A DNA stretch of 34,383 nucleotides from CAYJRR01 sp964372275 [NCBI: uncultured bacterium] (GTDB lineage: Bacteria > CAYJRR01), in NCBI GenBank assembly GCA_964372275.1, contig CAYJRR010000007.1, positions 35,862-70,244 on the forward strand, written 5' to 3'. Shown here in pieces: positions 8,455-16,690 of this stretch. Each line of letters starts with the position of its first letter. The stretch's first letter is position 1. The position numbers and the translations under genes were made by a program. Under the pieces are notes generated by a model. It was not told where the DNA came from. It searched no databases and was given only the letters and a program-made list of their open reading frames with translations.

Positions 8455-9039
8455 CTACGGTTGGACCGATCCGTCCGCGGGCAGGCGCACCTCCCAGAGC
8501 GGAGCGTCGCGATCGGCGAACCGCACGAAGGCGCGCCCGGCCGACGGGAACCAATCGATCTCCAGCTCCTGGACGACGTGGCCGATCCGGACCGTGCGCA
8601 GGACGCGCTGCGGCGTCTGTTTCAGTCTCCCGGCGAGGGCCGCCGGTTCCCCCGCGTCTCGTACGGCGAGCGGCCGATGGACCGACCGGACCACGCCGTC
8701 GTGGAGGAAGACGATCAGCACCGGACGCTCGGCATCGCCGGGATCGTCGAACGGATATTCCCAGGCCACCAGCGGCACGGCGCGGCCGCCGCTCTTCCGT
8801 TCGATCTCCCGGACTTCGCCCGGTTCCGACGGGATCGCCAGCGGATCGATCTCGCCCGGAGCGACCCAATCGCGCCACTCGCGCGCCGGCGGTCCGAGAC
8901 GGGCGCGCACGTCGGCCGTCTTCGATCGGCCGGGTGCGATTCGGTCGAGGTCGGACGGAACCAGCGTCCGGGCGGACGGCGCGGCGCCCGCGGTCGCCAA
9001 CGCAGCGAGGAGCGCGACGATCGGTCCCCGCGTCTTCAC
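8455..9039 (-). CDS. Exported SmpA/BamE-like small protein
   Basis: 194 residues. An N-terminal signal sequence (VKTRGPIVALLAALATAGAAPSA) precedes a domain with the BamE/SmpA pattern: LDRIAPGRSKTADVRARLGPP, followed by VAWEYPFDDP and LIVFLHDGVV. That fold often binds other envelope proteins. There is no lipobox cysteine, so the mature protein is probably soluble in the periplasm. The GTG at 9039 overlaps the TGA of the upstream metallopeptidase gene (GTGA), which fixes the start and implies coupled translation. The family resemblance rests on the motif alone. Confidence 0.7.
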   Translation of the reverse strand: MKTRGPIVALLAALATAGAAPSARTLVPSDLDRIAPGRSKTADVRARLGPPAREWRDWVAPGEIDPLAIPSEPGEVREIERKSGGRAVPLVAWEYPFDDPGDAERPVLIVFLHDGVVRSVHRPLAVRDAGEPAALAGRLKQTPQRVLRTVRIGHVVQELEIDWFPSAGRAFVRFADRDAPLWEVRLPADGSVQP

Positions 9040-10244
9040 GGGCAGTCCCCCATCGGCGTCACGGTCGCGCGGAGCGCGTCGGTCATCCCGACCACCGCGG
9101 CCGCCGGCCGGCGCGGGTCCGACCAGCAGGCCGGCCGGGGGCCGGCGAGGTTCTCCAGGCACGACCCCAGGTTCTTCCGGAGCCAGCCGATCTCCGTCGG
9201 ATCGAGCTGGGCGCAGAATCCGGCCGGATCGTAGGCGAACATCTCGATCGCCATCGCGTAGTACTCGAGGCCGAACGGGTCGTCCGCGGCGTGTCGATCC
9301 CCGGGGAAGCGACTCAGCAACCCGCAGGCCCGGTAGGCCGCGTTGAGCGCCGACTCCTGCCGGCAGCGCTCCGCTTCGAAGTCGCGGGTGATCGCCTCCC
9401 GGGCGGCGACGGTCTGCCGGTTGTGGCGTTGCCGCTCCTCTTCCAGCCGGCGCAGCGCATCGCGAGACGCGTCCGCGATGCGCTCCCGTTCGCGGTCGGC
9501 CGCGTCCGGGTCGATCCGACCCGCCTTCTCGCCGGCGTCGACCGCCTCGTGCTCCCGGTTGTACCGCTCGAGTACCCGGTTCGCGGCCTCGTTGAACTCC
9601 CGGAGGTTCGTCGCGTCGGCGTCGTCCAGCGGCTTCTCGCGCCGCTCGCGTTCCTTGAACGTCCGGTCGAGGGCCTCCTTGGCGCGCATCGCGTTCGGAC
9701 TGGACTGATAGCAGGCGTAGGCCGACTTGTACTTCAGTCGGAGGAACCCGTCCGCTTTCCGCGACTTGGACAGAAAGCCGCCCAGGCACTGCTTGTCCAT
9801 GTGGTGACACGCTTCGTGGAGGACGGTTCGGTCGAGGGGCCATGCCTTCTCGGCGGTTTCCGGGTCGGGACAGGCGCCGGCAATCTTCTCGATCTCCTTC
9901 CCCCGGACCGCCGCGTCGGGTGCGACGTGCCCCAGCGGGAGGTAGATCGCGCCGTTCCCGCGCTGGTGACAGTAGTAGGCGTTGGCGTCGAACGGCATCT
10001 CCGGCAGGAGCAGCACCTCCGCATCGGCGCCGTTGCAGCCGAGGATGCACGACGGGACCTTGCGGATCGCGTCCTGCACCTTCTTCGCCGCCGGATCGGC
10101 GGCCGGTCCATCGCGCGTCACCGGGATCGACTTGATCTCCGGCGGCAGATCGCAGCTTTCGGCTCCGGCCGCGGCGGCGGACCTCGCCGTCAATGCCGCG
10201 ATCGCCAGAACGCCGACGCGGATCGATCGGGTCGTTCGCGCCAC
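9036..10244 (-). CDS. Secreted HExxH metallopeptidase-like protein, Cys-rich
   Basis: 402 residues. The signal peptide (RSIRVGVLAIAALTARSAAAAG) is followed by a domain with a zinc motif in VLHEACHHMDKQC and many cysteines (SCILGCN, AYYCHQ, CLGG, ACYQ), suggesting disulphides outside the cytoplasm. A charged helical stretch rich in Arg/Glu (residues about 190-290) probably forms a coiled coil. EYYAMAIEMFAYDP further on may carry the third zinc ligand. Start taken as GTG 10244 because it gives a compact signal peptide behind a G-rich site; an earlier in-frame GTG at 10283 is possible. It is the first gene of the operon that ends with the ATP-grasp protein and is divergent from the poly-Arg gene. 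The exact peptidase family was not recognised. Confidence 0.7.
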   Translation of the reverse strand: MARTTRSIRVGVLAIAALTARSAAAAGAESCDLPPEIKSIPVTRDGPAADPAAKKVQDAIRKVPSCILGCNGADAEVLLLPEMPFDANAYYCHQRGNGAIYLPLGHVAPDAAVRGKEIEKIAGACPDPETAEKAWPLDRTVLHEACHHMDKQCLGGFLSKSRKADGFLRLKYKSAYACYQSSPNAMRAKEALDRTFKERERREKPLDDADATNLREFNEAANRVLERYNREHEAVDAGEKAGRIDPDAADRERERIADASRDALRRLEEERQRHNRQTVAAREAITRDFEAERCRQESALNAAYRACGLLSRFPGDRHAADDPFGLEYYAMAIEMFAYDPAGFCAQLDPTEIGWLRKNLGSCLENLAGPRPACWSDPRRPAAAVVGMTDALRATVTPMGDCP

Positions 10245-10312
10245 CGGCCCCCCGTCCGACGATCTTACGCCTGGGCCGGCCACGGTGCGATACTTCGCGC
10301 CGGGAGGTCTCG

Positions 10313-10711
10313 ATGAAGGTCGAACGCCGTCCGTTCCTCGGCGGGCTCCTCGGTCTGTTGGGGCTGCTCGCCGTCTCGCCGGCCGATGCCGGCCCGCGCC
10401 AACGTCGCCGCCGTCGCCGCCGCCGCCGCCGGATTCGCCGCCGGGTGCTGTGGCGCACGGTCGGAGGCCGGCGCCTGCTCGTCGTTCCGCTGGCGGTCGC
10501 CGTCGGCTGGGAGCTGATGGTCGACGACCGCGTGGTGATCGTGCACGAGGTCCGACCCGACGTGATCGTGGTCAAGGATGCGTCCGGAAAGACCGAGGAG
10601 ATCGCGGTCGTGAAGGAGGACGACGCCGAGAACGCCAAGGAGCTCGAGGGCTCCGAGACCGACGAGGAGGAGGACGAACCGGAGTCCGGGTCCGGATCGA
10701 AATCTCCGTGA
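10313..10711 (+). CDS. Small exported protein with poly-arginine tract and acidic tail
   Basis: 132 residues, function not recognised. The N-terminus (ERRPFLGGLLGLLGLLAV..ADA) has twin arginines followed by PFL, resembling a Tat signal peptide. Directly after it comes a run of ten Arg (residues 31-40), then Ile and three more Arg. The middle is hydrophobic and beta-rich (LLVVPLAVAVGWELMVDDRVVIVHEV, split by Gly). The last 35 residues are strongly acidic (SETDEEEDEPES). The ATG at 10313 follows GGGAGG. The gene is divergent from the metallopeptidase operon by 68 bases and is followed by a strong hairpin at 10755-10791. The opposite charges at the two ends could pair or bind polyanions; that is speculation. 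Confidence 0.75.
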   Translation: MKVERRPFLGGLLGLLGLLAVSPADAGPRQRRRRRRRRRRIRRRVLWRTVGGRRLLVVPLAVAVGWELMVDDRVVIVHEVRPDVIVVKDASGKTEEIAVVKEDDAENAKELEGSETDEEEDEPESGSGSKSP

Positions 10712-10754
10712 CGGGAGGACCGGAGCGGAACGGCTTCGCGGCGCGTTGGAGGGA

Positions 10755-10791
10755 GAAGTCGGCGGGGGTGGAGTCCGCACCCGCCGACTTC
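10755..10791 (+). terminator. Stem-loop downstream of the poly-Arg gene
   Basis: A perfect 12-base stem (gaagtcggcggg at 10755-10766 with cccgccgacttc at 10780-10791) and a 13-base loop, 43 bases after the stop codon. There is no T-run after it, so it may act as a weak terminator or a 3'-end stabiliser. Confidence 0.55.
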
Positions 10792-10866
10792 GTCCCCCTC
10801 CTCCTTGGGAATCGGCCGTTTCCCCGCTGGCCGGACGTTTGCTAACGCACTGCGTCGGAGGACTCG

Positions 10867-11745
10867 ATGCGACGAACGACGGCGATCGGTGCGGTGCTGT
10901 GGCTGTGTGCGTGCAACTCGACCGAGGTCCACGAGGGTGGCGGGTCGCCGGTGAGACCGGGTGACGGGCTCGCCGACGGAGCGGTGCGGGTCGAGGGCTG
11001 GTATCCGAGGATCGACGGCGGATCGACCGTCGCGATGGCCTCGATCGCCTCGGAGCGGTGGCGGCTGGGCCTTCCGGCCGTGCCGATCGACGACTGCCTC
11101 GCCTTCGCCCCCGGTGAAGACCCCTGGGCGCCCGAGACGCCGTGCTCCGTCGCCTGCGCGACCGGCGAATACTGCGGCGATGACGGCGCCTGCCATCCGG
11201 TCCCGACGCCCGTCGGCGTCGGCACGATCCGCGTCGATGGCGGCGACCGGCCGATCGAGCTTTCGTTCGAGGACGAGTGCGAAGCCGCCGGCTGCTATCG
11301 CATGACCGAGCCGGCGCCCGAGCCGCTCTTCCACGGCGGTGAGACGGTGGCGATCTCCGCACCCGGAGACGAGCGTCCCGGCTTCGAGATCGACGTCCGC
11401 TTCCCGCGCCCTCTCGCCATGACCGCCCCCGCGCTGCGCGTCTTTCCGGAGGCGGAGCCGATCGCCGTCGGCGAATCCGCGACCTTCCGCTGGGAGGCCG
11501 GCGATCCGGGCGACGACGTCGAGATCTCGTTCGTGAGCCTCTACGGCGGCGCCGTGATGTGCCGCGCGCGCGACGACGGCGAATTCACCATCGCCTGGGA
11601 ACACCTGTCGGTGCTTCCGCGCCAGACGAACGAGCTCGAGGCGTTCATCGAACGGCGGACCGCCCTCCGTTGGAACACCGCGGCCGGGACGATCGACGCC
11701 ATCGCCGCGAGCGTCGAGAGCGGCACCTTCATCATCCAGCCGTAG
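10867..11745 (+). CDS. Hypothetical lipoprotein, Cys-rich
   Basis: 292 residues. A short signal peptide ends in a lipobox ([10 protein letters not shown]; Cys16 probable), so the protein is likely an envelope lipoprotein. A cysteine cluster ([22 protein letters not shown]) resembles the short disulphide motifs common in myxobacterial surface proteins. The C-terminal half is beta-rich ([21 protein letters not shown], split around Gly/Asp) and resembles an Ig-like or PKD-like domain. The ATG at 10867 follows GGAGG at the right distance. No enzymatic motif is seen. It stands alone on the plus strand, 25 bases before the acylphosphatase gene, with which it may be co-transcribed. Confidence 0.75.
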   Translation: MRRTTAIGAVLWLCACNSTEVHEGGGSPVRPGDGLADGAVRVEGWYPRIDGGSTVAMASIASERWRLGLPAVPIDDCLAFAPGEDPWAPETPCSVACATGEYCGDDGACHPVPTPVGVGTIRVDGGDRPIELSFEDECEAAGCYRMTEPAPEPLFHGGETVAISAPGDERPGFEIDVRFPRPLAMTAPALRVFPEAEPIAVGESATFRWEAGDPGDDVEISFVSLYGGAVMCRARDDGEFTIAWEHLSVLPRQTNELEAFIERRTALRWNTAAGTIDAIAASVESGTFIIQP

Positions 11746-11770
11746 GCGGTCCCGTGATAGACCGGGCGCG

Positions 11771-12049
11771 ATGGAACGGGCGCGGGCGCATCTGTGGATC
11801 TCGGGTCGCGTGCAAGGGGTGGCCTATCGCGCCAGCGCGGCGCGCGAGGCGGCCCGCCAGGGCGTGCGAGGCTGGGTGCGGAACCTCCCCGACGGGCGGG
11901 TGGAAGCGGTGGCGGAAGGACCGGCCGACGGCGTCGAGGCCTTCATCGAGTGGTGCCGCCGCGGCCCGACCGCCGCGCGCGTCGACGCGGTGGAGATCGA
12001 CCGGGAGACGCCGACCGGCGAGTTCCGCCGCTTCGACGTCACCGGGTAG
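11771..12049 (+). CDS. acyP: Acylphosphatase
   Basis: 92 residues, the usual length for this small cytosolic enzyme, which hydrolyses acyl phosphates such as acetyl or carbamoyl phosphate. The family signature is complete: [17 protein letters not shown] (the Arg binds the phosphate) and [17 protein letters not shown] (the catalytic Asn lies in this motif). The C-terminal strand ends [10 protein letters not shown]. The gene starts at the first ATG after the lipoprotein gene; the ribosome site is weak. It lies between two envelope-protein genes, so its context says nothing about a specific pathway. Confidence 0.95.
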   Translation: MERARAHLWISGRVQGVAYRASAAREAARQGVRGWVRNLPDGRVEAVAEGPADGVEAFIEWCRRGPTAARVDAVEIDRETPTGEFRRFDVTG

Positions 12050-12168
12050 CGGAGGGTCGGGATGACCGCCGAGCGGCCTGCGACGCGCCGAGCGCATTGA
12101 CTGATCTGTCAATCGGGGCGTCTCATCCCGCGCCCGCGGCGCCTCCAGAGCGCCGCATGGAGGCGGCG

Positions 12169-14334
12169 ATGGTCGGCGCGCATTCGATTCGGTGGATCGT
12201 TCCGGTGGTGGCTCTGTCGTCGTTCAGCGCGGCGGCGGCGCCGCTCGTTCCGCCGGTCTACCGGGGCGGGATCGACCTGGCGCCGAACGGGAACGCCTTC
12301 TCCCGCAACGTCACCGTCTGGAAGGGGAACGCCTACGTCTCCGCCGATTCGTTCGACTGCGCAGGCCCGACGCTCTTCGCCGTCGACGTGAGCGACCCGT
12401 CCGATCCGGCGTTCGTGGGAAGCTCCGGCAACGGCGGCTGCAAGGCGAACGCCTCGCTCGCCTTCGAAGACCGCCTCTACCTCGCCTCCTGGTCGACCCT
12501 GTTCCGCGCCTTCGACCTCGGCCCGGCGGGGCCCACGGAGATCGGGTCGTTCGACACGCCGCAGACGTTCGGCTGGTCGGTCGACCTGTTCCGCGACCGC
12601 GCCTACGTCTCGCACGGCAACGAGACGAGCTCGGAGCTGTGGATCCTGGACGTCTCCGATCCGTCGAATCCGGGCGTCCTCTCCACGCTCGCCGCCGACG
12701 AACGGTTGATGGGGGCGGCGGCGGTCCGCGGCAGCTACGCCTTCTACACCAACGACCATCACTTCGAAGTCGCCAACGTCTCGGACGCGGAGAACCCGTC
12801 GATCGTCGTCGACCGCGAGTTCCCGCACCGCCTGAGCGGCGTGCGCCTGCGTGGCGACCTCGCCTTCGTCTGGTGGGAGGATCTGGCCGATCCCGCGTGG
12901 GGCGGTTTCCACGTCCTCGACGTCTCCGATCCACTGGAGCCCGTCGAGGTCGGCGGCTGGTCGGGGGATACCGCGCGCGACTTCGCGCTGCTGGGCGATC
13001 TGGCCTTCGTCGCCACGGTCGGCAACGGCGTCGTCGTGGTCGACGTCTCCGATCCGTCCGCACCGGTGGCGATCGCCCAACCGAACGCCCCGGGCTACGA
13101 CGTGGGGATCGCGGCGCACGATCGCTTCCTCTACGTCGGCACCGGGATCGGGAACGCCGAAGGGGGACAGCTGCACGTCTACCAGGTGCTGGACGCCGAT
13201 CCCGACGACGCCGGTCCCGGGCGCTGGCGCGAATTCGAGCCGGCGGAGGCTTCCTGGGACCTGCAGTTCCTCGGCGGAACGCTCCCCACCGACGCCGGAT
13301 GGTCGCTGTCCGAAGGGTCGAACGCCTGGGCGAGCGTCACCGGCGATGGCCTGCGCGTGAACGACACCGGCACCGCGCCGGGGAGCAAGGTGAAGTGGGA
13401 GCGGAGATGGGACGCGACCCACACCGACGGCGTCACGGTGCTGGCGCGCGCGCGCTGCGACGCCTACGACCTGGGATCCGGGGCGATCGAGAACCTGGGG
13501 AACCTGTTCCTCGAGGACGGCCGCTTCGCCGAGGAGTTCGCCCTCCTCTCCGACCGGGTGCGCGCGCTGCGCGCCGGGATCGAGGCGCCGATCGACGGCG
13601 ACCGCTGGCACACCTACCGGATCGTCACCGAAGGATCGACCTTCCGGCTGTTCGTCGACGAGTCGCCGTCGCCGCTCCTCGCCGGCCCGCTCTCCTCGCC
13701 GACCGATCGGGCACGACTTCGCTTCGGCAGCGGATCGAGCGCGTCGACGCAGTCGATCACGTTCGCCTTCGTCTTCGCCGACTCGACCGGACCGCATCCG
13801 CCGCCGCCCGTCCTCGACGACCCGACGCCCGACGTGCGCGTGCGCCTGTCGGACCTGGCCGGGAAGGGTTCGATGAGCGGTCTCGATCCCGCCACGGCGC
13901 GCGTCGAGTGGACGAACGACGGCGGCGATACGTGGATCTCGAGCGACGACCGTCCGGTGACGGTCGCGTTCGAGGGGCTCGACGACCGCGGCACGATCGC
14001 CGCCCACGACCTGTCGTTCGAGCCGAGCCCTCCGACCGGGAACCGCGTCCGCTTCTCGATGCGCGACCGGAACGGAAACGTCGGCGTCAGCCCGGAGTAC
14101 ATCGTACGGCTCGAGGCGCCCGACGGGGGCGGCGCCGGTGACGACGACGATGACGACGGTTCGGGAGCGGACGATCCGGACGGCGGCGGTGACGGCGATG
14201 CGGGCGAACGGCGCGGCGGATGCCGGGTCGGCGCGGCGCGCGACGGTTCCGTTCCGCTCGGCGCCGTCCTCGCCGCGCTCGCGCTCCTGTTGGCCCGTCG
14301 TTTCGCCGCCGGCGCGGAACGAACGCCGCGGTGA
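12169..14334 (+). CDS. LVIVD-repeat surface protein with LamG-like domain and MYXO-CTERM-like tail
   Basis: 721 residues. After a signal peptide (VPVVALSSFSAAAAP) come repeated blades of the LVIVD type (LFAVDVSDPSDPAFVG, LWILDVSDPSNPGVL, FHVLDVSDPLEPVEVG, VVVVDVSDPSAPVAIA) forming a beta-propeller over about residues 20-350. Next is a jelly-roll/LamG-like segment (WSLSEGSNAWASVTGDGLRV, RWHTYRIVTEGSTFRLFVDE; about 360-540) and a fibronectin-like part. The end is Asp/Gly-rich and then GGCRVG, a hydrophobic helix (PLGAVLAALALLL) and ARRF, as in MYXO-CTERM sorting tails; this implies processing and display on the cell surface. The ATG at 12169 has GGAGG five bases upstream; an ATG at 12157 lacks one. 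A 7-base hairpin (12136-12156) precedes the start. Ligand unknown. Confidence 0.85.
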   Translation: MVGAHSIRWIVPVVALSSFSAAAAPLVPPVYRGGIDLAPNGNAFSRNVTVWKGNAYVSADSFDCAGPTLFAVDVSDPSDPAFVGSSGNGGCKANASLAFEDRLYLASWSTLFRAFDLGPAGPTEIGSFDTPQTFGWSVDLFRDRAYVSHGNETSSELWILDVSDPSNPGVLSTLAADERLMGAAAVRGSYAFYTNDHHFEVANVSDAENPSIVVDREFPHRLSGVRLRGDLAFVWWEDLADPAWGGFHVLDVSDPLEPVEVGGWSGDTARDFALLGDLAFVATVGNGVVVVDVSDPSAPVAIAQPNAPGYDVGIAAHDRFLYVGTGIGNAEGGQLHVYQVLDADPDDAGPGRWREFEPAEASWDLQFLGGTLPTDAGWSLSEGSNAWASVTGDGLRVNDTGTAPGSKVKWERRWDATHTDGVTVLARARCDAYDLGSGAIENLGNLFLEDGRFAEEFALLSDRVRALRAGIEAPIDGDRWHTYRIVTEGSTFRLFVDESPSPLLAGPLSSPTDRARLRFGSGSSASTQSITFAFVFADSTGPHPPPPVLDDPTPDVRVRLSDLAGKGSMSGLDPATARVEWTNDGGDTWISSDDRPVTVAFEGLDDRGTIAAHDLSFEPSPPTGNRVRFSMRDRNGNVGVSPEYIVRLEAPDGGGAGDDDDDDGSGADDPDGGGDGDAGERRGGCRVGAARDGSVPLGAVLAALALLLARRFAAGAERTPR

Positions 14335-14567
14335 GGTGCGTCCCATCCGGACGGCGACGAACCACCTGACGGGTAAAATCCAGACCCTCGCCGCGCCCCA
14401 ATTTTTCTGAAGTTTCGTTCAGTTGGCGCCTCTCGGGGCCGGCGCGTCAAAAATAAACTATTGATCTGAAAAAGCTTTCATGGATGATGCGGCCCCCTGG
14501 TGAGCGTCTATTCAGTGAGTGGCCCGCCATTTGCTGGTCGACGCGCACGAACCCGGAGGCCACGCGC
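14335..14567 (+). promoter_or_regulatory. AT-rich leader of the triple-repeat lipoprotein gene
   Basis: This gap contains an AT-rich island (about 14398-14483) in otherwise GC-rich DNA, with ctgaa/ttcag inverted at 14407-14422 and runs such as caaaaataaac and tgaaaaagcttt. It probably carries the promoter and leader of the gene at 14568. No exact -35/-10 pair can be assigned with confidence. Confidence 0.45.
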
Positions 14568-15665
14568 ATGAAGTCTCGAATCGTCCTCGCTCTCGTCGCC
14601 GTCGTGGGCGCGCTCGCGACCGGATGCGGCTCGTCCCGGAGCTCGCACGGATCGAGCAACCCCGATCCGGATCCCACCCCGACGCCGCACCACACGCCGA
14701 CGCCGACTCCGAACCCGACGCCGAACGGGACGCCGACCCCGGCCCCGACGCCGCCGCAGGTGACTTACACCGACAAGCTCCACGGAACCGTCCTGGTCGA
14801 CGGGGTGCCGACCGCCGGCGTCTTCGTCGCGGCATGGGGACACAACGACCAGGGCTACTACACCACCACCACCGACAGCCTCGGGATCTACGTCTTCACC
14901 GGTCTGCAGCCGACCGTCCTCTACAACGTGACGGCGAACGGCCACTACGACGCCGGGCAGTTCTACCGGGTGGACATCCACAAGAGCTACTCGGTGCACG
15001 ACAACGTGGCGTTGATCGCGGGGCCCGACGGCTGGCACGGCGAGGACTTCTCGCTCTCGACGCATTTCGCCAACCGGCTCCACGGGACGGTGCTGGTCAA
15101 CGGCGTTCCCCAGCCGGGCATCGCCGTGTCCGCATGGGGGAAGGACCACGGCGACTTCCACCAGACGACGACGGACAGCCTCGGGATCTACGAATTCGAA
15201 AACCTCCACGACCTGTCGCTCTACAACGTCGTGGTCAATGCCCAGTACCAGGTCGGCCAGTACGTCACCCTCGACGAGAAGTACGACTACGAGGTGCGCA
15301 ACAACGTGCAGCTCGTCGCGGGACCCGATGCCTGGCACGGCGAGAACTTCGACGTGGCGCTGCTGCTCGCCGACCGTCTCCACGGGACGGTGCACATGGG
15401 CGGCGCGGCGATCGGCGGGATGCAGGTGACGGCGTGGGGCCACGACGGCGGCGACTTCCACCTCACCACCACCGACGGCGCCGGGATCTACGAGTTCCAC
15501 GGCCTGAACCCCTACTCCCGCTACAACGTGGTGGTGAACGGCGACTGGAACGGCGGCGGCTTCGATCCGCACGACGACGCCTACGGATACCGGGTGCGCG
15601 ACAACGTAGACCTCACCGCCGGCCCCGACGCCTGGCACGGCGAGGACTTCGACTTCGCCGAGTAG
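14568..15665 (+). CDS. Lipoprotein with Pro/Thr stalk and three tandem about 97-residue repeats
   Basis: 365 residues. The signal peptide ends in a lipobox (GALATGC; Cys20). A stalk of Pro-Thr repeats (DPTPTPHHTPTPTP) leads to three closely similar domains at about residues 69-165, 168-264 and 266-362. Each runs LHGTV...G...G..V.AWG, TTTDS(L/A)GIYxF, YNVxxN and ends AGPDxWHGE(D/N)F. The first half of each unit resembles the carboxypeptidase-regulatory-like/CNA-B beta-sandwich that often serves as a surface spacer or adhesive module. The conserved Trp-His-Gly-Glu ending is not a motif I recognise. The ATG at 14568 follows GGAGG; upstream in-frame starts would add residues before a clean signal peptide. 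Likely a surface stalk protein; ligand unknown. Confidence 0.85.
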   Translation: MKSRIVLALVAVVGALATGCGSSRSSHGSSNPDPDPTPTPHHTPTPTPNPTPNGTPTPAPTPPQVTYTDKLHGTVLVDGVPTAGVFVAAWGHNDQGYYTTTTDSLGIYVFTGLQPTVLYNVTANGHYDAGQFYRVDIHKSYSVHDNVALIAGPDGWHGEDFSLSTHFANRLHGTVLVNGVPQPGIAVSAWGKDHGDFHQTTTDSLGIYEFENLHDLSLYNVVVNAQYQVGQYVTLDEKYDYEVRNNVQLVAGPDAWHGENFDVALLLADRLHGTVHMGGAAIGGMQVTAWGHDGGDFHLTTTDGAGIYEFHGLNPYSRYNVVVNGDWNGGGFDPHDDAYGYRVRDNVDLTAGPDAWHGEDFDFAE

Positions 15666-15682
15666 CGGTCCGCGCGTCGCGC

Positions 15683-15703
15683 ACCGTGGGGGACTCCCCC
15701 GGT
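15683..15703. terminator. Hairpin between convergent genes
   Basis: A GC stem (ggggg at 15688-15692 with ccccc at 15696-15700, loop act) extended by acc/ggt across a two-base bulge, followed by tttccc on the plus strand. It lies in the 42-base gap between two convergent stop codons and could end transcription from both sides. Confidence 0.5.
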
Positions 15704-15707
15704 TTCC

Positions 15708-16454
15708 CTAACGCTCGAGGAGGCCGGTGACCGCCATCAGCCGGTGGTCCGGCCCCTCGACGCTCGGCGTGCTCACGTCGAGGAAGACGACGATCGACCC
15801 TTCGACCGGCCGCGCCGGATCGCGCTCCGGAAGGACGTAGACCTCCTGGACCCGGTAGGCGATCGGGCAGCCGCGCGAGGCGGGGACCGTCCGGTCCGCC
15901 TGAAGAACGCGCCGGCGCTTCCGCTTGTGGTCGACGAGCGTCACCTCCACGCGGAAGAACGGGCCGGTCATCGAGGCGCAGTGGGCGGGGGTGACGGCCG
16001 TCTTCCGCAGCGTCACCTCGTAGTCGCGGAAGCGGCCGAAGGGGACCGGCGCCGTGTCGAAGCGCGCCGACGGGGCCGCGGGTCCGAGGTCGGTGAGCGG
16101 ACGCGAATAGACGCGCCGGCCGAGTCGGCCCGGCCGGATGCCGTGGCTCGCCAGCAGGTCCTGCGCGCGTTCACGACCCGCCCAGCGGGCCTCCTCGGCC
16201 TCGCCGCCGGGGAGCGAGAACCGGAGCGCCGTTCCGAGGTAGGCGTTCGCCGCCACGTCGACCACGTAGAGCTCGGCGAACGCCTCGCCGCTCCCCGCCA
16301 TCACCCCGAACTGCTGGAAGGCGAAGCGCCGGCCGTCGTCGGAAAAGCCGATCGGATCGAGCTCGCGCACCGTTCCGGCGGACACCGTCCCGGCCGCGAC
16401 GGTAAGCAGCAGGATCGCGAGGAGTCCGATCGCCGACGTCCGCCGCGCGCGCAT
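15708..16454 (-). CDS. DUF2259-like secreted protein
   Basis: 248 residues. The signal peptide (RRTSAIGLLAILLLTVAAGTVSA) is followed by RELDPIGFSDDGRRFAFQQFGV and GEAFAELYVVDV, which match the pattern of predicted secreted proteins with DUF2259 (a WD-like 'IGFS.DGR.FAF..YG...GSG' block). A second half contains FRDYEVTLRKTAV and an Arg/Lys-rich turn (DHKRKRRRVLQ). The ATG at 16454 is chosen because it starts directly before the signal peptide; the reading frame continues further upstream, but that part has no protein-like character. Function unknown; probably periplasmic. Divergent from the PPC lipoprotein gene. Confidence 0.75.
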   Translation of the reverse strand: MRARRTSAIGLLAILLLTVAAGTVSAGTVRELDPIGFSDDGRRFAFQQFGVMAGSGEAFAELYVVDVAANAYLGTALRFSLPGGEAEEARWAGRERAQDLLASHGIRPGRLGRRVYSRPLTDLGPAAPSARFDTAPVPFGRFRDYEVTLRKTAVTPAHCASMTGPFFRVEVTLVDHKRKRRRVLQADRTVPASRGCPIAYRVQEVYVLPERDPARPVEGSIVVFLDVSTPSVEGPDHRLMAVTGLLER

Positions 16455-16690
16455 CGTCGAGGCGCAGCATACCGCGCTGGATTGCCCGTGGGACATCTGG
16501 CGCCCGAACGGGGCGGTTTGCTGGTGACAACACAGGCCATCGGACCCCCGGCTCACCGGCTGCGACGGGGGCGGTTCGGTGGTCGATCTGCCGAGGGAAA
16601 TCGAGGCCTTCCGGCGGCGCGCCGGCGTGCGCCCGGATTGGCAGCCTCCGTGCACATCCCCTCCGCGCTCGAACGAAAGGACGAACGACC
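16455..16690. promoter_or_regulatory. Divergent promoter region, no distinct motif
   Basis: This 236-base gap lies between the starts of the DUF2259-like gene and the PPC lipoprotein gene and must contain both promoters. Apart from an AAAGGA ribosome site at about 16676 I see no clear box, palindrome or gene. Confidence 0.35.

Noticed and set aside
8455-11604. Minus-strand frame of 1049 codons as one protein
   Set aside because: Only the last 194 codons look like protein; the rest lies across the peptidase gene and plus-strand genes in other frames.
12109-14346. Minus-strand frame of 745 codons opposite the LVIVD protein
   Set aside because: No recognisable domain, Arg/Asp/Val-rich shadow composition, while the plus strand has a signal peptide, propeller repeats and a sorting tail.
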